A stretch of 64,000 nt of DNA. Origin: Sanyastnella coralliicola. Its GTDB lineage: Bacteria > Bacteroidota > Bacteroidia > Flavobacteriales_D > Sanyastnellaceae. The notes below the pieces were generated by a model. It saw only the letters and a program-made list of their open reading frames with translations, did not search any database and was not told the origin of the DNA. Location of the stretch: NCBI RefSeq assembly GCF_030845195.1, contig NZ_CP132543.1, positions 1,753,501 to 1,817,500 of the forward strand, read 5' to 3'. The position numbers and the translations under genes are program-made. This document shows positions 1-6,727 of this stretch, piece by piece (the first letter of the stretch is position 1; each line of letters opens with the position of its first letter).

Positions 1-2
1 AT

Positions 3-659
3 TCTAAGCGGATTGAGAATGCGGATAAGGTCACCTTGCGACTGATGTTGCAGCACAGAAGTGGCATTCCGAACTTCACGGATACCCCTGACTTTTGGGC
101 CGTTCCTACCCAAACCTTTGAGGAGAGCATTGCATTGATTCTAGATAAGCCTGCCAACTTTGAACCCGATGCAGACTATCAGTATTGCAACACCAACTAC
201 CTGCTGCTCAATAAGATTATGGATGATGTCCTTGGTTATGAGAACTTTCAGTTCCTCAAAGAGGAGGTGCTTATTCCACTTGATCTCAACAATACCTTCT
301 CATCACTCAACGAAGTAAATCTCGATGATGTTATGAGCGGTTATCACGTGGGCTACCCCGATGACCTAAAGGAAGATGACCACGGTATGTTGGCCACAGC
401 CGAAGACGTCGGCACCTTCCTGAGAGCGTTAAACGATGGATCACTATTTGAGCAAGGAGAACAAGAAATATACGCCTCGGTTTACGAATTCGAACACGCC
501 GGATGGGTTCCTGGATACCAGAGTTTCGCAACTTATGACAAAGACCTCGATGCAGTCGTTGTTACGTTCTATAGCACTACAGACCCTGATCTCTATAATT
601 GGAATTTGTCTGAGATTATTAATGATCGAATAGTTCGGATCATTGAATCACAACCCTGA
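3..659 (+). CDS. Serine hydrolase, beta-lactamase/penicillin-binding class C family (5' truncated)
   Basis: The reading frame is open from base 3 with no start codon that makes sense, so the gene begins before the window; the TTG at 36 is internal. The visible part covers the middle and C-terminal part of a beta-lactamase-related serine hydrolase (PF00144 type): LMLQHRSGIPNF matches the conserved L-L-x-H-x-SG-[IL]-P segment after the missing SxxK nucleophile motif, and YCNTNYLLL matches the Y-x-N catalytic motif with Cys in the middle position. The family hydrolyses esters, peptides or beta-lactams, usually in the envelope; the substrate here cannot be read from sequence. An 11-bp gap separates it from the next gene, so the two may be cotranscribed. 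Confidence 0.85.
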   Translation, partial: SKRIENADKVTLRLMLQHRSGIPNFTDTPDFWAVPTQTFEESIALILDKPANFEPDADYQYCNTNYLLLNKIMDDVLGYENFQFLKEEVLIPLDLNNTFSSLNEVNLDDVMSGYHVGYPDDLKEDDHGMLATAEDVGTFLRALNDGSLFEQGEQEIYASVYEFEHAGWVPGYQSFATYDKDLDAVVVTFYSTTDPDLYNWNLSEIINDRIVRIIESQP

Positions 660-670
660 AGAATCTCTAG

Positions 671-1252
671 ATGAAAAATAAAGCTTCTGAAATAACGCTC
701 GATAATGTTGCTCAATTCAGTGTTCCTCTTGAATCCCACCCTCTTAGATGGAAATTTGAAGATGAGTCCGGACATATTTCCGAGGAGTTTAGTGATCAAA
801 TAATTGCATTAAACTCTGAGGCTGCCAAGTTTATGTGGCAATTCGAAGGCTCCCAGCTACAACTTGGGAATATCCCTAAGATGGCGCATCATTACAAGAA
901 GATTTCACAGCTCAACTGTGCAAGTGCTAGCAATACGGAAGTAAAAAAATGGTTATTCAATCTTGGGATACCTTTTGACCAGAAAGTATTCTGGATTGAT
1001 CAACCGCAATGTGGGTTTATCTTAACGTGGAAAATGGTCATCAAATTTTCTGATGACATATTCTTTGCGGAAGATGTTGTCATTTGGGATCGGACTCTAA
1101 ACTGGTGCTTGAATTATTTCCACCATGACTTATTCTGCTTTGGCAAAGATCGCATTCACAACTCCGAGGTGAGAGCGCAAGAAATGAAGAAGACCAAAGA
1201 CATGATCAACGATATGATCAGAAAGAATCAGGAAAGTCAAAACAACAAATAA
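671..1252 (+). CDS. Hypothetical protein, 193 aa
   Basis: I do not recognise a family. The protein is soluble-looking, with no signal peptide or membrane segment, rich in Trp and aromatic residues in its second half (WLFNLG, VFWIDQPQ, VIWDRTLNW) and with a charged Lys-rich C-terminal helix. It starts 11 bp after the stop of the serine hydrolase gene with no promoter box in between, which suggests the same transcript. It is followed directly by the first 27-bp repeat array. The open frame length and the ATG right after the upstream stop support it as a real gene; function unknown. Confidence 0.7.
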   Translation: MKNKASEITLDNVAQFSVPLESHPLRWKFEDESGHISEEFSDQIIALNSEAAKFMWQFEGSQLQLGNIPKMAHHYKKISQLNCASASNTEVKKWLFNLGIPFDQKVFWIDQPQCGFILTWKMVIKFSDDIFFAEDVVIWDRTLNWCLNYFHHDLFCFGKDRIHNSEVRAQEMKKTKDMINDMIRKNQESQNNK

Positions 1253-1297
1253 TAGAGAGTGCCCATTTAAGAATTCATAATAAAAACCGCATTCGTC

Positions 1298-1459
1298 ATT
1301 GTGAACTTATAATTCAAGATGACCATTGTGAACACGGAATTCAAAAACACAATTGTGAACACACATTCCGAATGAACCATTGTGAACACGGAATTCAAAA
1401 ACACGATTGTGAACACGGAATCCAAAAATACGATTGTGAACAGAGTAATCTGAAATACG
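1298..1459 (+). repeat. 27-bp minisatellite, array 1 (6 units)
   Basis: Six units in perfect 27-bp register begin at 1298, 1325, 1352, 1379, 1406 and 1433, each starting ATTGTGAAC. Differences between units are substitutions only. Because 27 is divisible by three, one frame stays open and would read as 9-residue repeats of the form [ND]-C-E-x-x-x-x-K-[HY]. There are no spacers between units, so this is not a CRISPR array. Confidence 0.9.
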
Positions 1460-1633
1460 GAAGTGAACGGGAGAAGCGTATTAGTTCGTGGTTCGTGGTT
1501 CGTGGTTCGTGGTTCGTGGTCTTTAGTTATCATTTATAGTTTATCGATTTTCGTCTTCAAACGTCTATATATAAACTGAGTGGTGAACACAGGAGAGATT
1601 GATCTATCTCAACGCGGATATATCCAAGAACTA
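1379..1633 (+). repeat. Long direct repeat, copy 1 (partner 2940-3200)
   Basis: About 255 bp nearly identical to 2940-3200: the last three 27-bp units, a GTTCGTG array (5 copies here, 6 in the partner) and a conserved downstream block ending near CCAAGAAC. The copy-number difference in the heptamer points to slippage after duplication. Confidence 0.9.
1484..1518 (+). repeat. (GTTCGTG)5 heptamer tandem repeat
   Basis: Five head-to-tail copies of GTTCGTG. The reverse complement of this heptamer family (CACGAAC) is scattered at 2764-2812, 3380-3420, 4225-4252 and 8004-8036. Confidence 0.95.
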
Positions 1634-1686
1634 ATGACTAAGAACTAAAGACCAAGACCAAACACCACGCCCCCTACATCCCCCAA

Positions 1687-1756
1687 ACCACCACATTCGT
1701 CGAATTCCGAGTGAACAATTTTATCCCCTCCGTGGCCTCCCCTATCTTGTAGTTAA
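1687..1756 (+). repeat. Promoter-bearing direct repeat, copy 1 (partner 3432-3502)
   Basis: 70 bp that recur almost unchanged at 3432-3502, directly upstream of two unrelated genes. It ends in CCCTATCTTGTAGTTAAA, which contains a TAnnTTG promoter box, so the repeat appears to supply the promoter. Confidence 0.85.
1743..1750 (+). promoter_or_regulatory. Putative -7 box TATCTTGT
   Basis: TATCTTGT fits the Bacteroidota -7 consensus TAnnTTTG with one change and lies 30 nt before the ATG at 1781, inside the duplicated promoter block. Confidence 0.5.
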
Positions 1757-1780
1757 ACATTGAATTTGTCTTTGATCTAA

Positions 1781-2761
1781 ATGACCTGTCCAGCAAAAGA
1801 AATACTGTTTGGTGTTGCCATTAGTGATGCACTTGGCGTGCCTTATGAGTTTCTGTCTCGGGAACAAATGAATCAAGACCCGGCGCGGGACGTGACCGGC
1901 TACGGAACGCATAATCAGCCGCCAGGAACTTGGTCAGACGATACTTCTTTAACCCTGTGCTTAGCTGAATCTCTTTTGGACGACTATTCTTTGATTACTG
2001 TCGCTGAGAAGTTTATTCAGTGGAAGAACGAAGCTTATTGGTCAGCCAGAGGAAGTGTCTTCGATATCGGGTTGACTACTTCAAAAGCCATTTCTCGATT
2101 AGAAGAAATCATCGATAACAGAGCTTTTGGTAAGCTCGAGTCATTGAAAGACAGTGCTGAAGAACAAGACAATGGGAATGGAGCATTGATGCGGATCTTG
2201 CCTCTAATAATGGAGATTCAAGGGCAAAACATCACGGAGCAATTCGCTATAGTTTGGAATAATGCCGCGTTGACTCATCGGCACATACGTTCAGCCATGT
2301 GCTGCATGATCTATCTGAAGTTTGCAGAGTATCTGATTCTAGGCATTGACAGGGCTGAATCATATTCTAGAACCCAAAGAGACATTATTGGCCTGTGGGA
2401 AGAGATCAATTTTCCAGAATGTGAAAAACAGCATTTCAAAAGAATCATTCAAAACGACATCTCTTCATTTCCCCGAAACACGATTAAATCAGGTGGATAT
2501 GTTATCGAAAGTCTCGAAGCGAGCTTGTGGTGCTTATTGAATTCAATCTCTTTTGAGAAGTCAGTTTTAGAAGCCATCAATTTGGGTGATGACACTGACA
2601 CCACCGGAGCTATCACAGGTGGAATCGCTGCATTGCACTTTGGATATGATGCTCTCCCCGACTATTGGGTAGCGTCTTTAGCCCGTATGGAAGACATCGA
2701 AAATCTCAGCGACAAACTGAATGAGAAATATGCTTCGCATGAATCTATAACCAACAACTAA
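1781..2761 (+). CDS. ADP-ribosylglycohydrolase family protein (DraG-like)
   Basis: 326 residues of the ADP-ribosylglycohydrolase family (PF03747), which removes ADP-ribose from proteins or hydrolyses O-acetyl-ADP-ribose and similar compounds using two Mg ions. Visible hallmarks are the N-terminal G-x-A-x-x-D-ALG segment (GVAISDALGVPYEF), the metal-site motif WSDDTSLTL near residue 51, GNGALMR in the middle, LTHRHIRS, and the second metal motif GDDTDTTGAITGGIAAL near residue 269. Length is typical. No signal peptide, so cytosolic. It sits alone between two copies of the same long leader repeat, with its own promoter inside the repeat. The substrate is not predictable; no dinitrogenase or ADP-ribosyltransferase is nearby. 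Confidence 0.93.
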   Translation: MTCPAKEILFGVAISDALGVPYEFLSREQMNQDPARDVTGYGTHNQPPGTWSDDTSLTLCLAESLLDDYSLITVAEKFIQWKNEAYWSARGSVFDIGLTTSKAISRLEEIIDNRAFGKLESLKDSAEEQDNGNGALMRILPLIMEIQGQNITEQFAIVWNNAALTHRHIRSAMCCMIYLKFAEYLILGIDRAESYSRTQRDIIGLWEEINFPECEKQHFKRIIQNDISSFPRNTIKSGGYVIESLEASLWCLLNSISFEKSVLEAINLGDDTDTTGAITGGIAALHFGYDALPDYWVASLARMEDIENLSDKLNEKYASHESITNN

Positions 2762-2831
2762 ATACCAAAGACCACGCACTACGAACCACGCACTACGAAC
2801 CACGCACCACAAACCATCTCACTGAAAACCC

Positions 2832-3020
2832 TTTGTGAACGCAAAATTCAAAAACACAATTGTGAAATGAGATCCGCGAAATGCAATTGTGAAACCAGAA
2901 CCACCAAATACAATTGTGAACAAGCAAATCCAAAATGCAATTGTGAACACGGAATTCAGAAACACGATTGTGAACACGGAATCCAAAAATACGATTGTGA
3001 ACAGAGTAATCTGAAATACG
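2832..3020 (+). repeat. 27-bp minisatellite, array 2 (7 units)
   Basis: Units begin at 2832, 2859, 2886, 2913, 2940, 2967 and 2994 in exact 27-bp register. The first four units are diverged from array 1, the last three match it. An ATG at 2867 opens a 75-codon frame across it, encoding repeats such as NCEHGIQKH. Whether it is translated is unknown. Confidence 0.9.
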
Positions 3021-3200
3021 GAAGTGAACGGGAGAAGCGTATTAGTTCGTGGTTCGTGGTTCGTGGTTCGTGGTTCGTGGTTCGTGGTCTTTAGTTATCG
3101 ATTATAGTTTATCGATTTTCGTCTTCAAACGTCTATATATAAACTGAGTGGTGAACACAGGAGAGATTGATCTCTTTGAACGCGGAAATCTCCAAGAACC
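2940..3200 (+). repeat. Long direct repeat, copy 2 (partner 1379-1633)
   Basis: Near-identical to 1379-1633 with one extra GTTCGTG unit. The two copies bracket the ADP-ribosylglycohydrolase gene in direct orientation, so homologous recombination between them would delete that gene. Confidence 0.9.
3045..3086 (+). repeat. (GTTCGTG)6 heptamer tandem repeat
   Basis: Six head-to-tail copies, one more than in the partner array at 1484-1518. Confidence 0.95.
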
Positions 3201-3278
3201 AATGACTAATGACCAAAGACTAATGTCTAAAACCAACGAACTGATGCTCTCCTACATCGGGCTCTTTGTCTAAATACA

Positions 3279-3323
3279 GGTGCATGAATCCCGAATAACG
3301 GGACAGGTGCACCGCTAAAGGAC
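3279..3323. repeat. REP-like palindrome, GGTGCA...TGCACC family, copy 1
   Basis: Outer arms GGTGCA/TGCACC enclose an inner TCCCG-AATAA-CGGGA hairpin and are followed by CGCTAAAGGA. A second copy is at 7861-7906. The shared suffix CCGCTAAAGGA also follows the hairpins at 8768 and 8949. Confidence 0.75.
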
Positions 3324-3431
3324 CAAGGACAATAGTACTAAGGACTAAGAACTAAAAACCAAGTACTTAAGACTAAAAACGAACCAAAAACCACGAACCA
3401 CGCACTACGAACCACGCACTTCATCCCATGT

Positions 3432-3502
3432 ACCACCGCATTCGTCGAATTCCGAGTGAACAGTTTTATCCCCTCCATGGGCTCCCCTATCTTGTAGTTA
3501 AA
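3432..3502 (+). repeat. Promoter-bearing direct repeat, copy 2 (partner 1687-1756)
   Basis: 71 bp matching 1687-1756 with a few substitutions, ending in the same CTATCTTGTAGTTAAA promoter-like segment, placed just upstream of the gene at 3529. Confidence 0.85.
3488..3495 (+). promoter_or_regulatory. Putative -7 box TATCTTGT
   Basis: Same box as at 1743, in the second copy of the promoter block, 33 nt before the ATG at 3529. Confidence 0.5.
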
Positions 3503-3528
3503 GCACTTAACACAGAAAGTATTTGCCA

Positions 3529-3846
3529 ATGTCTTGGTGGAAAAAACAGCCTATAGAGCAAGACAATCCTGAGAAACTAAATTGGGGACCAGTGAATCCT
3601 GATCTCTTTAAAGATGGAGCGTGTATTCATATCATGAACTGCGATCTGCAGGACACTCAAAAAAGGACTAGAACGATCAATTTTGCATTAGATAAGTTCA
3701 AGCACTTCGCTGAGCACCTTCCTAATGAAACAAAGCAGATATTCACTTTTGACATCCGAGGACAGCTGCTCAGTTCAACTGATATTCAAGCTATGAAAGA
3801 GAAGGTGGAACAGATCCCGAATATCAATTTTGAGTTTGAAGCATAA
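3529..3846 (+). CDS. Hypothetical protein, 105 aa, first gene of a coupled pair
   Basis: The ATG at 3529 (MSWWKKQPIEQ) is preferred over a TTG two codons upstream. The protein has no signal peptide or membrane segment. Its second half, KQIFTFDIRGQLLSSTDI, looks like a compact alpha/beta domain, but I cannot assign a family. The stop overlaps the start of the next gene in TAATG (3844-3848), so translation is probably coupled. The arrangement of two small, overlapping, unknown genes behind a duplicated mobile-looking leader recalls effector/immunity or toxin/antitoxin pairs, but nothing in the sequence proves that. Confidence 0.7.
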   Translation: MSWWKKQPIEQDNPEKLNWGPVNPDLFKDGACIHIMNCDLQDTQKRTRTINFALDKFKHFAEHLPNETKQIFTFDIRGQLLSSTDIQAMKEKVEQIPNINFEFEA

Positions 3847-4133
3847 TGGCATTTCACATTGAAATATCAAGAGCGGGAGCTGTCAACTATAATGAGCTAC
3901 TTCAATTGTGCTCTAAACTTAATAGAGAGCATCTTACTATTTTCCCGTTGTGCGGAGATCGAAAGGGAATTGGACTAGCCATAAGCATTCATTGCGACAT
4001 AGAAGAACTATGGCCCAAGCTTGAAGATTTAATAAGGGTGACGATAAAGAAAGATTTCGGAGTACATGAGCTATATAATGGCACTGAGCTTTCTGAGGTG
4101 AACCTTCCAAAACTCAAAGAAATGCTCATCTAG
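3846..4133 (+). CDS. Hypothetical protein, 95 aa, second gene of a coupled pair
   Basis: The ATG shares a base with the upstream TAA, a strong sign of translational coupling. The sequence is soluble, with no secretion signal, alternating beta/helix character (FHIEISRAGAVNY, GIGLAISIHCDIEELWPKLEDLI) and a short acidic/leucine-rich C-terminus. No family recognised. Its job is probably tied to the preceding protein, for instance as a binding partner. Confidence 0.68.
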   Translation: MAFHIEISRAGAVNYNELLQLCSKLNREHLTIFPLCGDRKGIGLAISIHCDIEELWPKLEDLIRVTIKKDFGVHELYNGTELSEVNLPKLKEMLI

Positions 4134-4419
4134 GTATAGTCTCAACAAACACAATGATTCTCACCCAACACGATAATTCACAACCAAGAACCAAGAACCA
4201 AAAACTAAAGACCAAAGACTAAAAACCAAACACCACGAACCACGCACCACGCTCATTCTCATTCTGATTCTCATTCTTCCTCTTCCTCTTCCTCTTCCTC
4301 TCTGTTAATCCTTCCCAACTCCCCCACTCAAAACCCCAAAACATGTGAACGCATCTTTCACTCAGGTGTACAATGGAGTAGTTTCATCATTAACCATTTG
4401 AACCACTAATCCATTTACG
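4134..4419. repeat. Spacer with degenerate heptamer and hexamer repeats
   Basis: Contains ACCAAGA/ACTAAAG/ACCAAAG-type heptamers (about 4183-4230), CACGAACC units (4225-4252) and a pyrimidine-rich TCTTCC repeat (about 4275-4302). No gene seen. Confidence 0.75.
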
Positions 4420-5238
4420 ATGCGTTACCTCACACTTATCCCGCTCTTTTTACTCGGAATTATTCTTGCCTCATGCGAAGGACAACATGCTAATGAATCA
4501 CCATCCTTTGGTTATTCTATGGAAAGCGATAAACATTATTACAATGAGGTGGAAACCCAAAACGGAGATAAGTCCCAAGCAGGCATCGAACGCAAACTGA
4601 AGAAAACAGGGAATGTTTCCTTTGAATGTGTGGCTTTTCGAGATACCCGAAACCAGTTGCGTGATCTTGTTGCTGCGCATGATGGCTACTTCTCGAACGA
4701 CAAGGAAAGCCAAGGTAACCGTCGTATGAACGGGAATATGCAGGCGAAGATTCCAGTACAGAACTTTGATCGTTTTATGGCTGACCTTGAGGCTATTGTC
4801 CCAAAGTTCGAAAGCAAAGATGTGGCGATCGATGATGTGACCGCTGAGTTTGTAGATGTGGAAGGACAAATTCGCTCAAAAAGAGCCTTGGAAGCGCGTT
4901 TTCTAGAGATTATCAAAAGCGCCGAAAACGTAGAAGAGCTCCTAAATGTAGAACGCCAACTCGAACAAGTTCGCGCGGAATTGGAGCTGTACGAAGGACG
5001 ACGCAAGCTAATGCTTCACGAAACGACTTACGCTACGCTGAACATTCACTACTTTGTTCCTATCGCCTATGAAAAGACCGAACGTCAGGCAGACTTTGGT
5101 GGTGCCTTTGTCACTGGTTGGAAGGGGCTTGTGTTCGGACTAGAAGTACTGTTGACCATTTGGCCCGTCCTTCTCGGTGGTTTCTTATTGGTATTCTTCC
5201 TTCGTCGTAAACTGATCTTGAAACGTGTGAAGAAGTGA
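4420..5238 (+). CDS. DUF4349 domain lipoprotein
   Basis: 272 residues. The N-terminus is a lipoprotein signal peptide ending in the lipobox LASC (Cys 19), so the protein is lipid-anchored in the envelope. The body matches the DUF4349 layout: a beta-rich part (KKTGNVSFECVAFRDTRNQL, then GYFSNDKESQ), a long charged coiled coil of about residues 130-195 (SKRALEARFLEIIKSAENVEELLNVERQLEQVRAELE cut here into helices), then a C-terminal membrane helix (about 242-262) followed by basic residues RRKLILKRVKK. The function of the family is unknown; an envelope stress or adhesion role is sometimes suggested. No promoter box was recognised in the repeat-containing spacer upstream. Confidence 0.85.
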   Translation: MRYLTLIPLFLLGIILASCEGQHANESPSFGYSMESDKHYYNEVETQNGDKSQAGIERKLKKTGNVSFECVAFRDTRNQLRDLVAAHDGYFSNDKESQGNRRMNGNMQAKIPVQNFDRFMADLEAIVPKFESKDVAIDDVTAEFVDVEGQIRSKRALEARFLEIIKSAENVEELLNVERQLEQVRAELELYEGRRKLMLHETTYATLNIHYFVPIAYEKTERQADFGGAFVTGWKGLVFGLEVLLTIWPVLLGGFLLVFFLRRKLILKRVKK

Positions 5239-5259
5239 TGAGAATTTTCTGATCTCGTG

Positions 5260-5267
5260 TATCTTCG
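5260..5267 (+). promoter_or_regulatory. -7 box TATCTTCG, 7 nt before start
   Basis: TATCTTCG matches TAnnTTyG. It lies between the end of the DUF4349 gene and the ATG at 5275, supporting ATG 5275 over the GTG at 5257, which would lie upstream of the likely transcription start. Confidence 0.6.
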
Positions 5268-5274
5268 AGACATC

Positions 5275-5979
5275 ATGAAAATTGCCATCTCCCAACTAGC
5301 GCCCACGACCTCCATTGAAGAGAATATCAAGGGCCATCTAGCTGACATCCATGCGAACAAGGAAGCGGATATCATCCTCTTCCCCGAGCTTTCGATTACT
5401 GGATATTTCCCGTCACACGCCAAGCGGCATCCCTATGATCGGAAGGATGCGATTTTCGATCCATTCGTTCAGCTGAGTGCGGAACATGACATCGTAATCG
5501 CCATCGGCTTCCCTATGAAAACCACGGAGCTCCCTGTGATTGCCATGCAATTCTTCTTTCCTAACGGAAAACGGCATGTCCATGTAAAGACGATCATTCA
5601 TGAAGATGAAGCACCTTACTTCACTTCTCAAGGAAGCTTACAAACCATTGATTACCGCGGGGTGCGTATGTTGCCAGCGATTTGCTTTGAGGCTACACAA
5701 GAAGAAACGATTCGTTATGCATTAAATCAAAATGTTGACCTATTCCTTGCTGCAGTTGCAAAAGACGAACAAGGGATGGTCAAGATGGAAACATCGACCG
5801 TACCACTAATAGAAAGTGGAGTCACGGTGGCCGTTTCCAATGCAATTGGTGAAGGCGAAGGATTCGTCGCTGTAGGGAAATCATATGTGGAGACATCTGA
5901 AGGTAAGACCTTGATTGAAGGGAATGAAGGATTGGTATCTGTCAAGATGAAAACCGAACTCCCAAAAACTCAAACATGA
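5275..5979 (+). CDS. Carbon-nitrogen hydrolase (nitrilase superfamily)
   Basis: 234 residues from ATG 5275 (MKIAISQLAP). It belongs to the nitrilase superfamily, cytosolic amidases that cleave C-N bonds. The Glu-Lys-Cys triad is visible: Glu in LFPELSITGY (about residue 44), Lys in VKTIIHEDEA (about 111) and Cys in LPAICFEAT (about 142). The first motif is canonical. The gene ends in ATGA, overlapping the next start by 4 bp, so it forms an operon with the DNA repair gene downstream; no functional link is obvious. Substrate unknown. Confidence 0.9.
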   Translation: MKIAISQLAPTTSIEENIKGHLADIHANKEADIILFPELSITGYFPSHAKRHPYDRKDAIFDPFVQLSAEHDIVIAIGFPMKTTELPVIAMQFFFPNGKRHVHVKTIIHEDEAPYFTSQGSLQTIDYRGVRMLPAICFEATQEETIRYALNQNVDLFLAAVAKDEQGMVKMETSTVPLIESGVTVAVSNAIGEGEGFVAVGKSYVETSEGKTLIEGNEGLVSVKMKTELPKTQT

Positions 5980-6503
5980 CTGAAAGCATCAAGCTCCACG
6001 AATACAAATCTCCATTGGGCGATCTCTTGCTTGGTGACTACCTCGGAAAACTCGTCATGGCCGATTGGAAATACAGAAAGAAACGCGAAGAAATCGACGC
6101 GCGTATCGCTGATGTTTTAGAGGTTGAATTTGAAACAGAACTTACCCCTTTGCACAGCACGGTCATTCAACAACTGGATGAGTATTTCCGACGCAAACGA
6201 ACCTCCTTCGACCTTCCTCTGCTTTTCATCGGCAGCGAATTCCAACGCAGTGTCTGGAAAGCTCTCACTGAGATTCCTTTCGGACAAACCATGAGCTACC
6301 TCACGCTATCGCAGAAACTAGGAGACGAAAAAGCCATCCGTGCCGTCGCCAGCGCCAACGGAGCCAACGCCATTTCCATCATTATCCCTTGCCACCGCAT
6401 CATCGGATCAGACGGCTCACTCACAGGATATGCCGGAGGACTTCCAGCGAAGAAGAAGCTGTTGATGTTGGAGGGGAGTCTTTCGCAGATGGAGTTGTTT
6501 TAG
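5976..6503 (+). CDS. ogt: Methylated-DNA--[protein]-cysteine S-methyltransferase
   Basis: 175 residues. A suicide DNA repair enzyme that transfers the methyl group of O6-methylguanine to its own Cys. The active-site motif IIPCHRIIGSDGSLTGYAGG is intact (Cys about 143), as is the DNA-binding helix region FQRSVWKALTEIPFGQTMSY and the conserved asparagine segment SANGANAISI. The N-terminal part (residues 5-75) is the usual poorly conserved ribonuclease-like domain. No Ada-type regulator domain is fused, so it is the constitutive Ogt/MGMT type. It overlaps the nitrilase-family gene by ATGA. The symbol is by family; chromosomal naming may differ. Confidence 0.95.
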   Translation: MTESIKLHEYKSPLGDLLLGDYLGKLVMADWKYRKKREEIDARIADVLEVEFETELTPLHSTVIQQLDEYFRRKRTSFDLPLLFIGSEFQRSVWKALTEIPFGQTMSYLTLSQKLGDEKAIRAVASANGANAISIIIPCHRIIGSDGSLTGYAGGLPAKKKLLMLEGSLSQMELF

Positions 6504-6727
6504 ACGAGGGTCGAGGGACGAGGGTCGAGGGACGAGAGTCGAGGGTCGAGGGGGTTACGGCGAAATGGTAAAAGGGCTAAATGTTTAAGATTCGGACGCC
6601 GGACGCCGGATGCCGGATGCCGGACGCCGGATCCAGCATGATTAGGTTCGGTCCACGGTCTACTTCTATATCCCGTCTTCTACGACATGATTTCTTGTAT
6701 TACCTGAGAAGAACCAAGATCATCGCA
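6504..6727. repeat. Spacer of heptamer repeats and an inverted REP-like element
   Basis: Begins with GAGGGTC/GAGGGAC-type heptamers (6505-6552), then GGACGCC/GGATGCC heptamers (6594-6631) followed by ATCCAGCATGATTAGG, which is the reverse complement of the REP-like element found at 8631, 8861 and 9043. A frame of 89 codons crosses it on the plus strand but is an accident of the repeats. Confidence 0.8.

Larger units (their letters stand above)
1253..1780. repeat. 528-bp repeat-built spacer upstream of the ADP-ribosylglycohydrolase gene
   Basis: The spacer holds, in order, six 27-bp units (1298-1459), five copies of GTTCGTG (1484-1518), a conserved 100-bp block with TATATATAAACTGAGTGG, an ACTAAAG/ACCAAGA-type heptamer stretch (1632-1670), and a 70-bp promoter block (1687-1756). 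Most of it recurs at 2832-3502. Both strands carry short open frames across the repeats, which I treat as by-products except as noted in the findings. Confidence 0.85.
2762..3528. repeat. 767-bp repeat-built spacer upstream of the 3529-4133 gene pair
   Basis: The spacer contains CACGAACC-type repeats (2764-2812), seven 27-bp units (2832-3020), six GTTCGTG copies (3045-3086), the conserved block of the long repeat (to 3200), ACTAAAG/ACCAAAG-type heptamers (3200-3235, 3322-3385), a palindromic element (3279-3323), more CACGAACC-type repeats (3380-3420) and the promoter block (3432-3502). Apart from the open frame across the 27-bp units I see no gene. Confidence 0.85.

Noticed and set aside
1267-1533. 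Minus-strand 88-codon frame across the first repeat array
   Set aside because: It is a by-product of the 27-bp period being a multiple of three; the product is a low-complexity VFTIVFLNS repeat with no start signal.
1298-3020. 27-bp arrays as CRISPR
   Set aside because: Units are head to tail with no unique spacers, and no cas genes are present.
1253-3528. Integron with attC sites
   Set aside because: Cassette-like layout is present, but the repeats are direct rather than attC-like imperfect palindromes with R/L boxes, and there is no integrase gene.
5257-5274. GTG at 5257 as the start of the nitrilase-family gene
   Set aside because: It lies upstream of the -7 box at 5260, so it would not be in the transcript, and family proteins begin at MKIAISQ.
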